From: Siphlonurus alternatus
Lineage: Eukaryota > Arthropoda > Insecta > Ephemeroptera > Siphlonuridae
Assembly (NCBI GenBank): GCA_949825025.1
Contig: OX463784.1
Span: forward strand, 3,998,885-4,062,884
Length of the DNA stretch: 64,000 nucleotides
Direction of reading: 5' to 3'
Shown: one piece after another, positions 1 through 12,419 of the stretch
Position numbering within the stretch: the stretch's first letter is position 1
How the letters are laid out: every line of letters begins with the position of its first letter
Made by a program: the position numbers and the translations under genes
The notes under the pieces: model-generated
What the model saw: the letters and a program-made list of their open reading frames with translations, nothing else
Told to the model about the DNA's origin: nothing
Databases searched by the model: none

Positions 1-720
1 TCAGAGGGGTTAATAAACACTTGAAAATTTATTTTTTTTATTTTAGCACAATTTTTAAGGATAATGGATTTTAGGGGTAGGTTTCTACCCTCAGATGTAC
101 GTCGGGAAGAAAATCAAAAATTATTTCCGAGTTCAGGAAGGTCGATTACCCCTTGAAAATTAATTTCGTAATTTTAGCACAATTTTTAAGGAAAATTGAT
201 TTTCGGGGTAGTTCTCCACCCTCAGGGGTGCGTCGGGGAGAAAATCTAAAATTATTTCCGAATTCAGGAAGGTCGATTACCCCTTGAAAATTAATTTCAT
301 AATTTTAGCACAATTTTTAAGGAAGATTGTTTTTTGGGGTAGTTCTCCACCCTCAGGGGTGCGTCGGGGAGAAAATCTAAAATTATTTCCGAGTTCAGGA
401 AGGTCGATTACGCCTTGAAAATTAATTTCGTAATTTTAGCACAATTTTTAAGGAAAATTGTTTTTCGGGGTAGTTCTCCACCCTCAGGGATGCGTCGGGG
501 AGAAAATCTAAAATTATTTCCGAGTTCAGTAGGGTTGATTGCCCCTTGAAAATTAATTTCATAATTTTAGCACAATTTTAAAGAAAGATTGTTTTTTCGG
601 GGTAGTTCTCCACCCTCAGGAGTGCGTCGGGGAGAAAATCTAAAATTATTTCCAAGTTTTTAGGAGGGTCGATTACACCTTGAAAATTAATTTCATAATT
701 TTATCCCAATCAGTAAGAAA
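1..720. repeat. ~130-bp tandem repeat array (truncated at window start)
   Basis: The phrase TTTTAGCACAATTTTTAAGG recurs about every 130 bases (near 42, 173, 303, 433, 564), and a degenerate copy near 695 ends the array. Each unit also carries a GGTAGTTCTCCACCCTCAG block. About 5.5 copies are visible and the array continues leftward out of the window. There is no long reading frame, so it is read as a minisatellite. Confidence 0.9.
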
Positions 721-1363
721 AATTAACAATAATTTAATATCATATGGATCGACATATACATATTATGCATATATACCACGCGCCGCGCGCAAGACTATTT
801 AAAGCAAATGACACGGTGTATGGTCAACATTTTTATCTGTTATTTTATTTATTAAGACTAATATTTAACTTTATTATGATAATTAAACATTTGCAAGTGG
901 ATAATATTATATAATCACGTAAATTAACTCAGGAATGGTATGTTGTTCCTATACTGTTATGAACAGCTAGCCGCATTCTAGTAGTTCACACTTTTGGCCG
1001 CTAGAGGGCTGAATTTGGTTGCGTTCGCGAATAGATTTTGAATAGCAATGAAGCAATAAGTTTTTTATTCTATCTATTTTCTATGTTATATTTTGTTTTA
1101 TATATGTGATTATATATATGATATATTATTATTATGATGTAACAGGCTGTTAGTATCATCTGTTATTTTATTTTATATTGTTTTATTATCATTTTCTATT
1201 GTTCTATATTATTCTGTAACTATTATATATATGTTTTGTATGTATGTTTTATGTGTTCTATTGTAATGTTTTTCTATAATGTATGTTTCTAGTGCTGTTA
1301 ATATGTACACTTTCTGTGTTTAATAAAAGACTAATAATAATAGGGAAATAAAAGGCCTGCTGT

Positions 1364-1394
<31 letters not shown>

Positions 1395-1716
1395 GTGCAT
1401 GCACTCTGTTGTACAGCACGTGATATATATCATACATATATAATATAAGCAGAGCAGCAGAGACCCTGAGAGACCTCCGTGTCTTATGGCCAGAAATATT
1501 GTATTGTATATACACTGTACAGTACAGTATTAATATTATTATTATTAAAGGGACAGGGTACAATAATTTTCATGTTGCATAAAAAGTTTCCTATTGATAT
1601 ATATAATAAAATTAAAAATATAATGTGTCAATTGCCCCAAAATACCAACCAAAATTAAAAATATATAATATTTCGGATTTCAACAGTACCAATATAATTA
1701 TAATCATAAATTTATG
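721..1716. other. AT-rich intergenic stretch with a short (TA)n run
   Basis: No coding signal is seen on either strand. A (TA)n run lies at about 1364-1390. The short open frames here are low-complexity. The stretch ends at the 8-bp target duplication of the hAT element. Confidence 0.5.
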
Positions 1717-1995
1717 ATTATATATAGAGCGCGGAAAAAAGTCTTTTGGACTTTTTGTGTATATGGGGCCTATTTTAATGTCATTTAGGATGTCCACCGA
1801 TCTCCGGAAATGGATTAAAATGAGCCTATAAAAAAAGCGACTTTTTAGACTATTTTGTGATTTTACGACTATTTCGGCAAAAGGTGACTTTTTGAGACTT
1901 TTTGACACATTCTAGTATATTTTTTAGTTATTTTCTTCTCGAAAATATAGTTAAAAAAATAGAATAAAATAAAAAGCTTTTGAACACAGTTATGC

Positions 1996-2410
1996 GTGTC
2001 AAAAATAATTTTTTGCGTGGAAAAAGCCAGAGCGTTGATCCTGGACGAGAATCTACCTCTGGACTTGGTTTGCGTGGCAAGCAACTTTGGTTTTCTGCCT
2101 GGAAAAATCAAGCAACTTGAGGACGCTAATTTATCCATGGAGCAAACCTTTACCATCCTGGACAGTGTGGAGTGCAAGTTGAGTGAAGTGAATGGACCTC
2201 GTGGTGCCTCCGTGCAAATGAAGTTCAAGACTTGTATGCAGAAAAATGTGGGACTTGCTTTCATGCGAAAGGTGTGTCGCAGGTTCTTGGAGGATCCTAC
2301 ACTGGTGACACGAGCACCGTCACACACAAACTCGCTGTCAAAGAGGTGATGGCGTTGAAATACGCTCAGCTAACCTCCTGCGACGTGGAACGCTCCTTCT
2401 CCATCTATAA
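1996..2410 (+). pseudogene. 5' part of hAT transposase-derived (CGGBP1-like) ORF, frameshifted
   Basis: The first frame (to about 2275) runs through a leucine- and acid-rich region. Reading then has to shift frame to reach LGGSYTGDT and ALKYAQLTSCDVERSFSIY. The motif LTSxDVERSFSxYK is the hallmark of the C-terminal dimerisation segment of hAT transposases and the related CGGBP1-like proteins of arthropods and other animals. The frame is cut at 2410 by the 14-bp inverted repeat of an inserted element and resumes at 25868. There is no N-terminal BED zinc finger and at least one frameshift, so this is a decayed copy. The start is not meaningful. Confidence 0.75.
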
Positions 2411-2424
2411 CCCTAGTAGCACAC

Positions 2425-3589
2425 TTCAATGTCATTTCAATGTGTTTTCAACATTATATTTCCATCAGTTGTCCACGTGGAACACACGTGGAACCGTAGA
2501 CACTTGGCAATCATTTTTCCATCATTGAAAAAGAAATTTATTTTCCACTATTATTCCACGTCCCAAATTGTTCCCAAAATTGCCAGTATTAAAAACTTAC
2601 ATTAATAATGTGGGCAAAATACTTTGAAATTAAAAGTTTCCAAAGCTAATTGCGTCACAAGAAGATTTTTATTGCCTCGCCTAATTGATTTGTACAATAA
2701 AATAAAACCTTATTATGTTATTATTTTTAATTTTATGTTGCCTAGCTCTAGTATATATATAATATATATATATAATATATATATACATAATATTTTAAAT
2801 ATTATATTATATATCATACATTATTATAGAATGAATTAAAAAGGATTCCATTCCCCTATTACATGCCCCTACGAAAAAGTATGGTCTTGATTGGACCTAA
2901 ATTAGCCCCAATCTAAGTCTAGTCTGACTAGGCCTAGATTGAGGCAATAGAATTTGGGCCTAGTTTAGCCCTAGTCTGGGCCTACTCTAGATCTAACTTT
3001 TCAATACTAATTTAAGTGCACAAAATTTCTAAAATGTAAAAATACAAAAACTCTTAATGTAACACAGTTGGTATTTGAATTAATTTAACAAAAATGTCAT
3101 ATGATGGAGACAACTTCTCTTGCATCCTGAAAATAATTAAATGCCTGTTACTTAAAAAACAGCTAATTAAATTGTTAACTGACTGTTAGGTGACTGTTAA
3201 GTTTAAATTGGCACTATAAACATTTAATTAAACGTCAATTAAACGTACCGTTTAGTTTCTTTTTACTGTTAATTAATTGTTCGCTTAGTCAACTAAGAGT
3301 TTTTTAGAGTTTTCTACGTTAAAAATATAAGTTGTTAAAAATGTAAGTTTAAACACGTAAATAGAACAATAATAATTTATTTAAACATTTAAAATAAAAT
3401 CTACAACGAATTTTGTCATGACAGAAGCTAAATACTGAAAAAAAAGTATCACTAGCGGCACCAACGGACATCTTGCTTAGGATGTGTCCACATCATTATT
3501 CTTTTCTTCTGAAAGTAATGCAGAATTGGCATAAAATTGTGTGCAGATCTTGAAATGTTGAACCCTGAAACAAAGAAAAAAGAAAATTA
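2425..3589. other. AT-rich stretch, no gene seen
   Basis: This is the left subterminal part of the inserted element. It has repeated TTCCAY and CCACGTGG words to about 2570. A run of degenerate CTAGTCT/TAGCCC words follows at 2880-3000. No coding or RNA gene is supported. Confidence 0.4.
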
Positions 3590-4260
3590 GTTCTGTCGAA
3601 AAGTCCCTGGGTTCATTTTCTTAATTATTCCGCAGTCACTCCGAAACTCAGACGTACACGTAAAATTACCAAAAAAAAAACACAAACAAATGGACTATTA
3701 GAAACAATGAAGAAAAAAAATAATATATTTCAGAAGTCCCTGGGGTCATTGTCTTCTTGAGCAGTCACTCTGGAGCTCAGGTATAGAGGTATAACCAATA
3801 AAAAAATAAATGAAAAATATATCACCTGAAAAACAAAATGTAATTAATATACTTGAGGTCGATTCTTTGGGGGTCATCGTCATGTTCGTCGGTCACTCCG
3901 GAACTCGGACGTAGAGTTACTATTGCCAGAACTTAATAAATGTAACTTAAAAGAAAGGGGGGGTGGGGAAATAAAATATTTTAGAACTCCCTGCGGTCAT
4001 CATCCTGCAGTGCAGACATTCCAGGACTAAATAAATAGGCAGATAGAAATAAATAAACAAGCCCTCAAAAAGAAATAAAAGAATAAACATATTTAAGAAA
4101 TCTCTGGGATCATCGTCTTGTTCTGCGGTCACTCTGGAACTTGGACGTAGAGTTACCAATACCAGAAATAAGTAAATGGACCTTAAAAGGAAAAGAAAAA
4201 ATTATTAATATACTTTAGAATTTCCTGCGGTCATCATATATCCAGTCATTCCAAGACTCT
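3590..4260 (-). repeat. Six ~125-bp tandem cassettes with a small recurring coding motif
   Basis: A block resembling AGTCCCTGGGGTCATYGTC followed by AGTCACTCYGGARCTC recurs near 3600, 3733, 3868, 3985, 4098 and 4218. On the minus strand the better-preserved copies spell PSSRVTAEQDDDPRDF or near variants (SSRVTAQEDNDPRDF, PSSGVTDEHDDDPQ). Others are decayed, for example SPGMSALQDDDRREF. Spacers are A-rich and not conserved. The pattern suggests tandem duplication of a short exon-like acidic segment, now mostly broken. No parent protein was recognised. Confidence 0.6.
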
Positions 4261-5503
4261 GGCGTAAAAATACAAACAAATATATAAATTAATAAATATA
4301 AAATATATAAATAAATGGACACTGAGTTAACAATAAAAAAAATATATATGAATGGCCTCTCAAATAAGGGAAAGAAAAAAGTATTAAAAAAAAAATCCTC
4401 ATATCTTCCCACCCCCCCTTCTTTTGTAATACTTAAAGAGGAGACAGCGAGTTGAGTGCGCAGTGCATGACGTCACGCACGATATATGTGCATACGAAAA
4501 AGTTACGTCGGCTCCTCAAAAGCTGCGCAGTAAAAATTTATGCAAGTTGCGCAATACGAGCATCTGCTGAATTTATATAGTGTTGTTGATCCCGTTGATC
4601 CAGTCAGCTGTTAACCCGTAGACCGCATTATTTGAAATGAAAATTTTCCTTGGATTTTGGTATTGTATCAGAATTTTCTCAAAATTTTTATGAAGAGCTA
4701 ATAAAGGTTATGACACTTTCTGATTCACCATAATATGTTCTATCTTAGAATATTTTTTAAACACATTTTACGGGAGATTGCGAAAGAAATTAAAGTTCGA
4801 ATAAAAAAGAAGCCATGTTTTTCGAGCGTTAGCATGGAGTAGTAGATGGACGAAGTCATCGACTTTTAGAACCAAATGCTCAGAATTTTTACGAAGGACG
4901 GTCTCAACTGATTTCAGATCCTTATTTATGGTGCTCCAAAGTAACTTTTTACATGCAAGAGAATGAGCTTTACCATCGGTCAATTTTTCGCTCACTCTAC
5001 TTTAAAACAATTACATGAAATTAAAATGAAATTTTAACAGTTAAAAGCTTGAGACATGATGGTTTTATGCAGATTTATTTGATTGAAAAATGGTCCATGT
5101 GATATATATTTTAATGAAAGTAAGGGTCGTCGAAGACAGAATCACATTATTTTGCAGCATATAATAATAAAAAAAATTAAGAACCTATATGCGGGCAGGT
5201 ATATGCGCCTACAGCTTCGCATCGTACGACATCGTATGCTTCTCATTTAGAACCGGTTCTAAATTTTTATCATACCAAGTCATACGATATCATACCATGC
5301 AATACGAAGGCAGTGTGTGACCCTCCTAAAGGACAGACAAGATCATCAATAAAAATACAAATTGTCAAAAGGTGATATATGGCCCCTCTGAATATAGCAT
5401 TTATTATCTTTCAATCATTTGTGTCTTTATCGGTCGTGTCTGTCCTTTTCTTTCATTAAAATAGACTTAAATAATGTGTTAATGATGAGTAAGCTTTACT
5501 AAC
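4261..5503. other. Non-coding stretch with a dispersed repeat copy
   Basis: The sequence ATATGTTCTATCTTAGA followed by ACACATTTTACGGGAGATTGCGAAAG at about 4735-4795 recurs at about 28730-28785. The segment at about 5160-5310 resembles 22440-22600 (both have TTAAGAACCTAT and TTCTAAATTT). A minus-strand frame at 4768-4995 overlaps the first repeat and has no recognised domain. Confidence 0.4.
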
Positions 5504-5667
5504 CGCTTGAGCTGCAGATTAGCTGCTGTGGTGGCTGGAGCCGGTCCAGAGTCTCTCTTCTCGGCCAATTGTGTGAGGTTGGAGTGGATGTCATAGACAA
5601 GGGGCATCACGAGATAGGGAGGCTCCACACCAGGCGGGTATTGCACGCCTGTGCGAGTGATGTTCAG
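5504..5667 (-). CDS. Exon-like segment of an unidentified host gene
   Basis: On the minus strand a TTTGCTTGCAG acceptor precedes about 164 bases of open frame, and a GTTAGT donor follows. The peptide is typical of a conserved protein, not random AT-rich translation: it contains YPPGVEPPYLVMPLVYDIH and ends near LQLKR. GC content is much higher than its surroundings. I could not identify the parent protein. It lies inside the 23.5-kb insertion on the same strand as the other exon-like pieces at 9245, 14640 and 15892. It could be a true exon of a gene disrupted here or a captured fragment. Confidence 0.5.
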
Positions 5668-5754
5668 CTGCAAGCAAAGTTACAAGACAATTAGATTAGC
5701 GTCAACAACCAAAAGACTGCTACTCAGCTGTTGTTAAATTTTATAATATCTTCT

Positions 5755-6058
5755 ATGCTCCGAGTTTTCCTAGCGGTGCTCCCAGTTTTCCGTGCTCCGA
5801 GTTTACCGTGCACCGAGTTTTCCTAGCTTGTTGAAATTGCACCGAGTTTTCCTAGTATGTACCCTCTGTGTTAAAAAGTGGAGAAGCCAGTCAGGGATCC
5901 CTGATCCAGCCTTATGGCCAGTCCGGCCGGGTCTGACAGATTGTAGGAAAACTCGGTGCAGGAAAACTCGGTGCAATTTCAACAAGCTAGGAAAACTCGG
6001 TGCACGGTAAACTCGGAGCACGGAAAACTGGGAGCACCGCCAGGAAAACTCGGAGCAT
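5755..6058. mobile_element. Fold-back MITE (ATGCTCCGAGTTTTCC ends)
   Basis: The left arm, starting ATGCTCCGAGTTTTCC, is repeated in inverted form at the right end as GGAAAACTCGGAGCAT. Arms are about 90-100 bases and carry internal repeats of CACCGAGTTTTCCTAG. A partial single-arm copy lies at 10192-10290. Confidence 0.8.
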
Positions 6059-7721
6059 CGCATATATTATAAAATATCGTATATATTATATTATATATAA
6101 CCAGCTATATTGTCGCCTCCAAACACAAAAGTTACAGGGGACTTAATTAAATACTATGAGGAGCATCACTATATCGTAATTTATCCTTAATAATTGTTCT
6201 CTAGGGCTTATAAATATTTATAAATTGTGTATTTGCCATGATTATTTTTTAAGAATTGTAATTATTTGTGTTATTATTTTTTGATGGTAAAAAATTATAA
6301 AATTTAGATCAGAACATAGATAACAAAATGACTGTTCACTTACTGAAGTAAAGAAAGTAATTATTTAGTCCAGTTTTTGAGATGGTAATTTTTTTTGTTG
6401 AAAAAGATGCTGATTTGACTTGATTTGAAAATGTCCGCCAGATTTCCAATGATATTCTCATTATTTATATCCTGAATATCTCAAAAACTAGATTGACTTT
6501 TGCTTCAATTTTTTTCTTTTTGCTGAATATTTATGTTATAATGTAAGGAAGGTTTACTATAATTTTCAGAGTGATTCACCATCTCCTAAAATTAGTGACA
6601 ATAACCTTTTTAAAACAACATACAGTTGAAATTTTTTGCTATATATTAATATATATGTAATGCATCTCTTGAAACTTTACTTGATATCTTTCTATTTTTT
6701 ATTTATTTATTTATATAATATATAATATGTATATTAAATATATATTTTTATTTTTTTTTTTTTTTTATATATAAAGCTGTGCATGCAATGAAGTAGAATA
6801 GTTGCATCTGTGATTATACAATTCTTATTCTTACCAATTCTTATTTAACTTTAACATAATATTTTGCTGCCTTGAGCCGTAATTCATCTATATAGATATT
6901 TTATTCTTTTATCTAATTTTTAATTAAAATAAATTTGCATTGCATATAAATTTATATGTAAATATATTAGGTTCAACAAAATGCATTTTCACATAAATTA
7001 AATACTTTTTTAAAAATGTTTACATATGATGTGCTGCTATAAATTTACTTTTAAATTCTTAACTATATAAATTCATGCAAACTTTTCTAAATAATAAATT
7101 TTAAAACTGGTATAGGTATTGTATCATATACCATTTAACGCAATAATACGGAAAAAATTTCACAATAAAAGTGTTTTATTTTATATAAACATACTGTTAT
7201 TTACATTTATCACATAAGCTAAAATATCACATAGGAAATAATGTTCGTCTACTTAAAAATTGATGCTTAAATTGTACAAAATAATACATAATTATCTTAT
7301 TGGAATCTATATAATTAAATGCAAAGCTATAAATAGAAACAAAATCCACATCATAGCCGGAAATGAGGGGAGAGGGGAGTGGTCAGTACTAGGTGCCTAT
7401 AAGTAGGAGATGTTGTGGGCCACACCCTCCACATAGTCATAAGCTGGGTGACCCTTGGCCCATGAAAGTTATTGGGCTGCGTCTCGCCCCATTGTTCAAG
7501 TGCACGTGCACTAATTACCTTACCTGCTACCTGTTTTTTTCAATCCAGGTAGTAAAGAAACTTGTTGACAACGTTTGAACGCCATAAAATAATGTACGGT
7601 TGAAAGTATTTCAATATTATTACAATTTATTACCATTCCCTATTTTTCAGCATTGCATGTATATTATATTATATAAAATATATATAATGATTAATCGTCA
7701 TCATGTATAAAACATATTAAG
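6059..7721. other. AT-rich stretch; one possible exon fragment near 7400-7500
   Basis: Mostly AT-rich without coding signal. A GC-richer block at about 7395-7500, read on the minus strand, gives HPAYDYVEGVAHNISYL before a stop. This could be a decayed exon, but no clear splice sites flank it. Confidence 0.35.
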
Positions 7722-7859
7722 AGGCATTCACAAAGTCCTAAGGCCACATTTAGGGCTCGATAATTTAAAGCCCGATTTTATGCATGCTTTTTAGACCCAA
7801 AATTTCTGGTCTTAAATTATCGAGCCCTAAATGTGGTCTTAAGACTTTGTGAATGCCCC
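7722..7859. mobile_element. Small fold-back MITE, GGCATTCACAAAG ends
   Basis: The arm beginning GGCATTCACAAAGTCCTAAG is inverted at the right end (CTTTGTGAATGCC). The element is about 138 bp and nearly palindromic. Its termini match those of the larger element at 7966-9828. Confidence 0.8.
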
Positions 7860-8120
7860 GTATTTATTTTCCTTTCCCTTTAATTAAATAAAAATATATT
7901 TCTTCACATTTATGCAATATGTAATATTAGATTTTTTTTCAATGTGTTAATGATAATATATATATGGGGGCATTCACAAAGCACTTTAACCCCTACTTTA
8001 GCCCCAATTTTTATCCCTGGTACTAAACATGGTGCTAAACTAGGAGCTTAACATGGTTAGCCCCTGGTTTAGTACCATGTTTAGTACCAGGGATAAAAAT
8101 TGGGGCTACAGTGGGGGTTA

Positions 8121-8832
8121 AAGGCCTCATGAACCTTTTCACAGTATTAAGTACACGGTTAGCTTTGCTTCAGTGTGATTCGGCTGCATATTTTTTTTTT
8201 TTGTTTCAGTAGCACAAATATCAGAGATAATAGCCGATGAAAGAGCACCTGTGACGTCACTCACGCTCATTCAGCGGCGACAATATAGGGAAATCCCTGC
8301 AAAAGATAGGTTCACTCCCGCTGCAACCACGGCCACAATTTTACTTCTGGAATTTTGAAACTTTACCAGGGCAGTCTTGATAGTATTGGTCAAATAGCCA
8401 GAAAGATTTTTTTTTATGACATTCATACAAACCGTGTTATTGCGGTAGAAAGAAGAGCAAAAATGTTGTATAGGAAAACAATGTTAAATTTTTAGCTTAT
8501 CTTGCAACCGCAATAGCTCAATCTGTACACACGCCACCAAAAAAATTCTTTCAGTCTATTTGACAAATACTATCAAGACTGCCCTGGTAAAGTTTCAAAA
8601 TTCCAGAAGTAAAATTGTGGCCGTGGTTGCAGCGGGAGTGAACCTATCTTTTGCAGGGATTTCCCTACATTGTCGCCGCTGAATGAGCGTGAGTGACGTC
8701 ACAGGTGCTTCTTCATCGGCTATTATCTCTGATATTTGTGCTACTGAAACCAAAAAAATTATGCAGCTGAATCACACTGAAGCAAAGCTAACCGTGTACT
8801 TAATACTGTGAAAAGGTTCAGAAGGCCTTTAA
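8121..8832. repeat. 712-bp palindrome with ~280-bp arms
   Basis: The left arm runs from AAGGCCTCATGAACC through GGCAGTCTTGATAGTATT, and the right arm is its near-perfect inverse, ending GGTTCAGAAGGCCTTTAA. The arms include GTGACGTCA palindromes. The central spacer is about 130 bases. Confidence 0.85.
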
Positions 8833-9244
8833 GGGTAAGGTTGATAATTTCATAATAACTATTTAACAGTTTGGAAATCAAGAATTGAATAAGTTTATTA
8901 AAACTATGAGATTACAGCATTAATTTGAGTGTGATATATGATGGCATTAATTAATCCCTGAAAATATGTTTTTAATTTAACACAGTACAATATACTGTGC
9001 ATAAGATTTAAGAAAGTACAATATTATTTTGTAATTCTTAGAAATAACAGCACTTTACAGTATACTAAATTAACAAAGATCATACTTAAATTACTATAAA
9101 TCTTATCAAGTTATAATTTTTCAATAGAAGAGATGAATATTTGCTATGTATCACAAAAGTCATAAAAATCATATAAATAAAATCCAAGATTATCCACTTA
9201 CAATATTTATACCACGAGCTGAATTGCCAGGACAATTGACTCAC

Positions 9245-9456
9245 CTCTCCAGATGGGATCTCTGTCCATGTCGGAGGCCAGGTTCAGCAGGAACGAGTCC
9301 AGGAGGTCTGTCTTCTCGTCAGGCATCGTCAGCTGCTGAAAGTCTGACTCAAACTACGCCAGTCGAGGCTCCCGCTGCTCCAGAAAGAGCCGCACGCACA
9401 CCGCCACCAAGTAGCGCCCACTGAGGTGGCGCTCCCTGCGCACCCGCTCAGTCAGC
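9245..9456 (-). pseudogene. GAPVD1: GAPVD1-like exon with in-frame stop
   Basis: On the minus strand an ATTGCAG acceptor and a GTGAGT donor bound a 212-base segment. Its translation includes ERVRRERHLSGRYLVAVCVR, FESDFQQLTMPDEKTDLLD and ASDMDRDPIW. This matches the helical region just before the VPS9 domain of GAPVD1, a Rab5 guanine-exchange factor with a RasGAP domain that acts in endocytosis. A TAG codon at 9354-9356 interrupts the frame where a charged residue is expected. The neighbouring exon-like pieces do not read as GAPVD1, and the segment sits between inverted MITE ends. A captured, decayed copy is therefore more likely than the working gene. A sequencing error at the stop is not excluded. 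Confidence 0.7.
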
Positions 9457-9828
9457 CTGCAATGAGACGGGAATTTTATCCAACAGGGACTTGGTGTCAA
9501 CGTTTGCAGTGTGTCTCACCTCTCTTCTTTTATATTGTTGTTTATCATGCAATAAAGTACTTTAATAATAAAAAAGAGTCATTTTAAACAATCAACATGA
9601 ACTCTATTTGTGTTTAAATATTAGTTTAAGGTTCTAAAATAGTTTATAGTACGTTATTAGGACGAAAAACCCACTTGGAAAATTTGCTCATCGGTTATTA
9701 TCTCTGATATTTGTGCTACTGAAACCAAAAAAAATATGCAGCCGAATCACCATGAAGCAAAGCTAACCGTGCACTTAATACTGTGAAAAGGTTCAGAAGG
9801 CCTTTAAAGTGCTTTGTGAATGCCCCCC

Positions 9829-10715
9829 ATAATGTCATATAACAAATAAAAATAAAAATTGATATAAGAATGTAATTGTTCTCATAAAGTTATATGGACA
9901 TTATAGACAAAAATTTGCTGTACCGCTGTTCCTTCTATGAAAGCACTTAAATTTTTCCTTTATTTACAATAAATATTAATTAAATAATGAAATTATTTGA
10001 ATTACTGTATTTATAAATAGTATTATATAATTTAATATAGAATTAGTGATATTCATAGTATTTAAGCCCTCTAATAATTTTTTTGTATGAAGGCAACAAG
10101 AAAATTACATGTGTTCGATTTTTATTATTTTTATGCTAATATACATATTCCAAAATCCATATACTAGTATAGGGATCTTGCAATATATGCGATGCTCCGA
10201 GTTTTCCTAGCGGTGCTCCCAGTTTTCCGTGCTCCGAGTTTACCGTGCACCGAGTTTTCCTAGCTTGTTGAAATTGCACCGAGTTTTCCGGATACCGGTC
10301 TGACAATATGATATATATATATACAGTATCATAATTATGTACTGTAACCATTAATTACAATACTGTACACCACACAGCCAGGTAACGGACCCCCTTAAGA
10401 CATTTCGCACATTAAACAATCTTTATCTGCCATATTTAGGGTTCTTAAAATTTTGAGAAAATATTAACATAATTATGTTTAATAGAATGTAGCAATTGAG
10501 TTTATCATAATTTTAGTTCCATATCAGAGCCTTTCTTTGGGTAAAAAAAAAATGTATGGAGGGACATGAAAAAAAAATGTTCCGGTTTTGGTCCAGGCCT
10601 ACATCAGAGGTTCACAGCAAATTCAACTAATTCAAAAAGGCGCAAGGTAATTCATAAAATGCTCAGTGGGAAGGAAAAAAAAATTGTAAAAAATATTGGG
10701 TTGCCACTATCTAAC
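9829..10715. other. AT-rich stretch with a partial MITE copy
   Basis: 10192-10290 repeats one arm of the fold-back at 5755-6058. A segment at about 10570-10600 (ATGTTCCGGTTTTGGTCCAG) recurs at about 17675-17695. No gene seen. Confidence 0.5.
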
Positions 10716-10842
10716 AATCACTACGTTTACATGAAGGTGTTTATTGCGTATTCGTTGATGACGGATAATGTTATTCTTATGAGGCGTCGTCAACAAATGC
10801 GCATTAAACACCGTCATGTAAACGTAGTGAATGTCATTTCAT
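10716..10842. mobile_element. 127-bp fold-back MITE
   Basis: CACTACGTTTACATGAAGGT at the left is inverted as CGTCATGTAAACGTAGTG at the right, with further complementarity through TTTATTGCG. It is too small to code for protein. Confidence 0.8.
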
Positions 10843-12419
10843 ACTAATACCACAACCAGCAGGGCTCAATCTACTGGATAAATTTCAATTGAAACTTGAA
10901 AAGAAATTACAGAAAAAAAATTATTACAAAAATAATTTGCATTGTGGGTATGTGTAAAACTTGATGCAAAGTTGTACTCGATATCAGTTAAACCTATGTT
11001 TCTGAGTCCCTTGTTTATAGAGCTGATTGCTGTTTACATGTTTACGTGAGACGGGAGAGGGGTTTCCCTATAAAAACACATTGCGAAGAGGGCGCAGGAG
11101 GGAGGGAAAAGAGAAAGTTTAGGAAGGCCAGATTATACAGTGAGCATTATAGGCAAAATGACGAAAAAAAATTATAAAAAATACTTTTAACAGTTTTTTG
11201 GCGGTGAGATTTTTTTTACGAGTTCTATCGTGTACAGTACTGTTAAAGTATTATTGAAGTATTTAAAGTTGATTTATTAATAACATTAATAAGTTGACAT
11301 GAATACCAGCAATTTTTAATTGATCTCGAGGATCTAATACACAAATTGAGATTTGGATGCTTTTCTTTATCAGTAATATATGCATAAATGAATGCTACAT
11401 ATTATAAGGTGTGGCAGTTCAATGAAATATTAATTTTTGTTTAGATTTACAAATGATATGCATACACTATATTCACGCATTACTTACTTTAAAGTAATAA
11501 ATTTCCATCATTATTCACTTTGTTGTTAATAATACATTAATGAGATGAATAATAATATTCAACTTATTGTTCAAGCAAACAGCTTAACTAATTAATATGC
11601 AACACAAGAAACACAACATGAAATATAAAATATTTGCTACCAAATTTTATTTTATTTCAAAAATTCTTCACGACCAACAATAAAAAATTCGTTACGCATC
11701 AACTACAAATACAGGAATCCGTTCGTTAAATCAATAAATTTTTACAGATGTCAACATATTCATTATTACAATTTTCAGATTAAAAATACAAACGAATTTT
11801 CATCAAAAACCACGTAAACTACTCTGGAACATCGACAGAAAAAATTGTATATTTTAAGTAAATTAATAAGTTATTTCACAAAAATAATACAAGAAGGTTT
11901 AAATATATTATTTCAGCTCATTAAAATATGCCATTTTAGACCTTTTAATACAATAAAATGTGATATTTTTTTATTAAATGTAAGAGTCTTTCATTAAATG
12001 AAACTCACCCAGCGGTTTCCATCTTCAAAAAGTGAAGCATGAAATTACGTTCGCAAGTTCTACCGCCAGGCGGCGCCAGAATAGAATTCTTGTCAAATTG
12101 CGCGAATTATTTAAATCTTCTGAAATGAAATAAATTATCAAAGTTCCTCTACAAGTTGTCTTACTGTCATAAGGCCTGTGTTGAAGAGAATTTCAGCCTT
12201 TGAAGTCCAATTGCTGCAGAAGTCCATTTAGTCCATGTGACAAAGAAATTATACAGAAGTCCATACAGCGCCGCGTACGGAACCCGTTCGAAACTCTCAA
12301 TGACGTCACAGATCATATGATGTCACCCACAGTACGTAGCAGCTGATGTTTTTATTTATTTTTGCAATTTTGCATATTTTCAATTATAAAAATTGCTCAG
12401 CAAATAATAAAACACTTTC
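10843..12419. other. AT-rich stretch, no gene seen
   Basis: No supported gene. A segment at about 12133-12166 is repeated in inverted form at about 25060-25094 (AAGACAACTTGTAGAGGAAC), so this is old dispersed repeat sequence. Confidence 0.4.

Larger units (their letters stand above)
7966..9828. mobile_element. Composite MITE with GGGGGCATTCACAAAGCAC ends enclosing a GAPVD1 exon
   Basis: GGGGGCATTCACAAAGCACT at 7966 is inverted at 9809-9828. The match extends inward through TTTTCACAGTATTAAGT, about 130 bases per arm once a small nested fold-back (about 7986-8120, TTTAACCCCTACTTTAG ends) is discounted. A complete palindromic copy of the inner arms lies at 8121-8832, and a partial right arm at about 9690-9828. 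Between them is a GAPVD1-like exon. Ends of this GGGGCATTCACAAAG type resemble PIF/Harbinger MITEs, but no target duplication could be fixed. Confidence 0.55.

Noticed and set aside
5792..6063. 72- and 86-aa frames on both strands
   Set aside because: Translations of the arms of a fold-back MITE.
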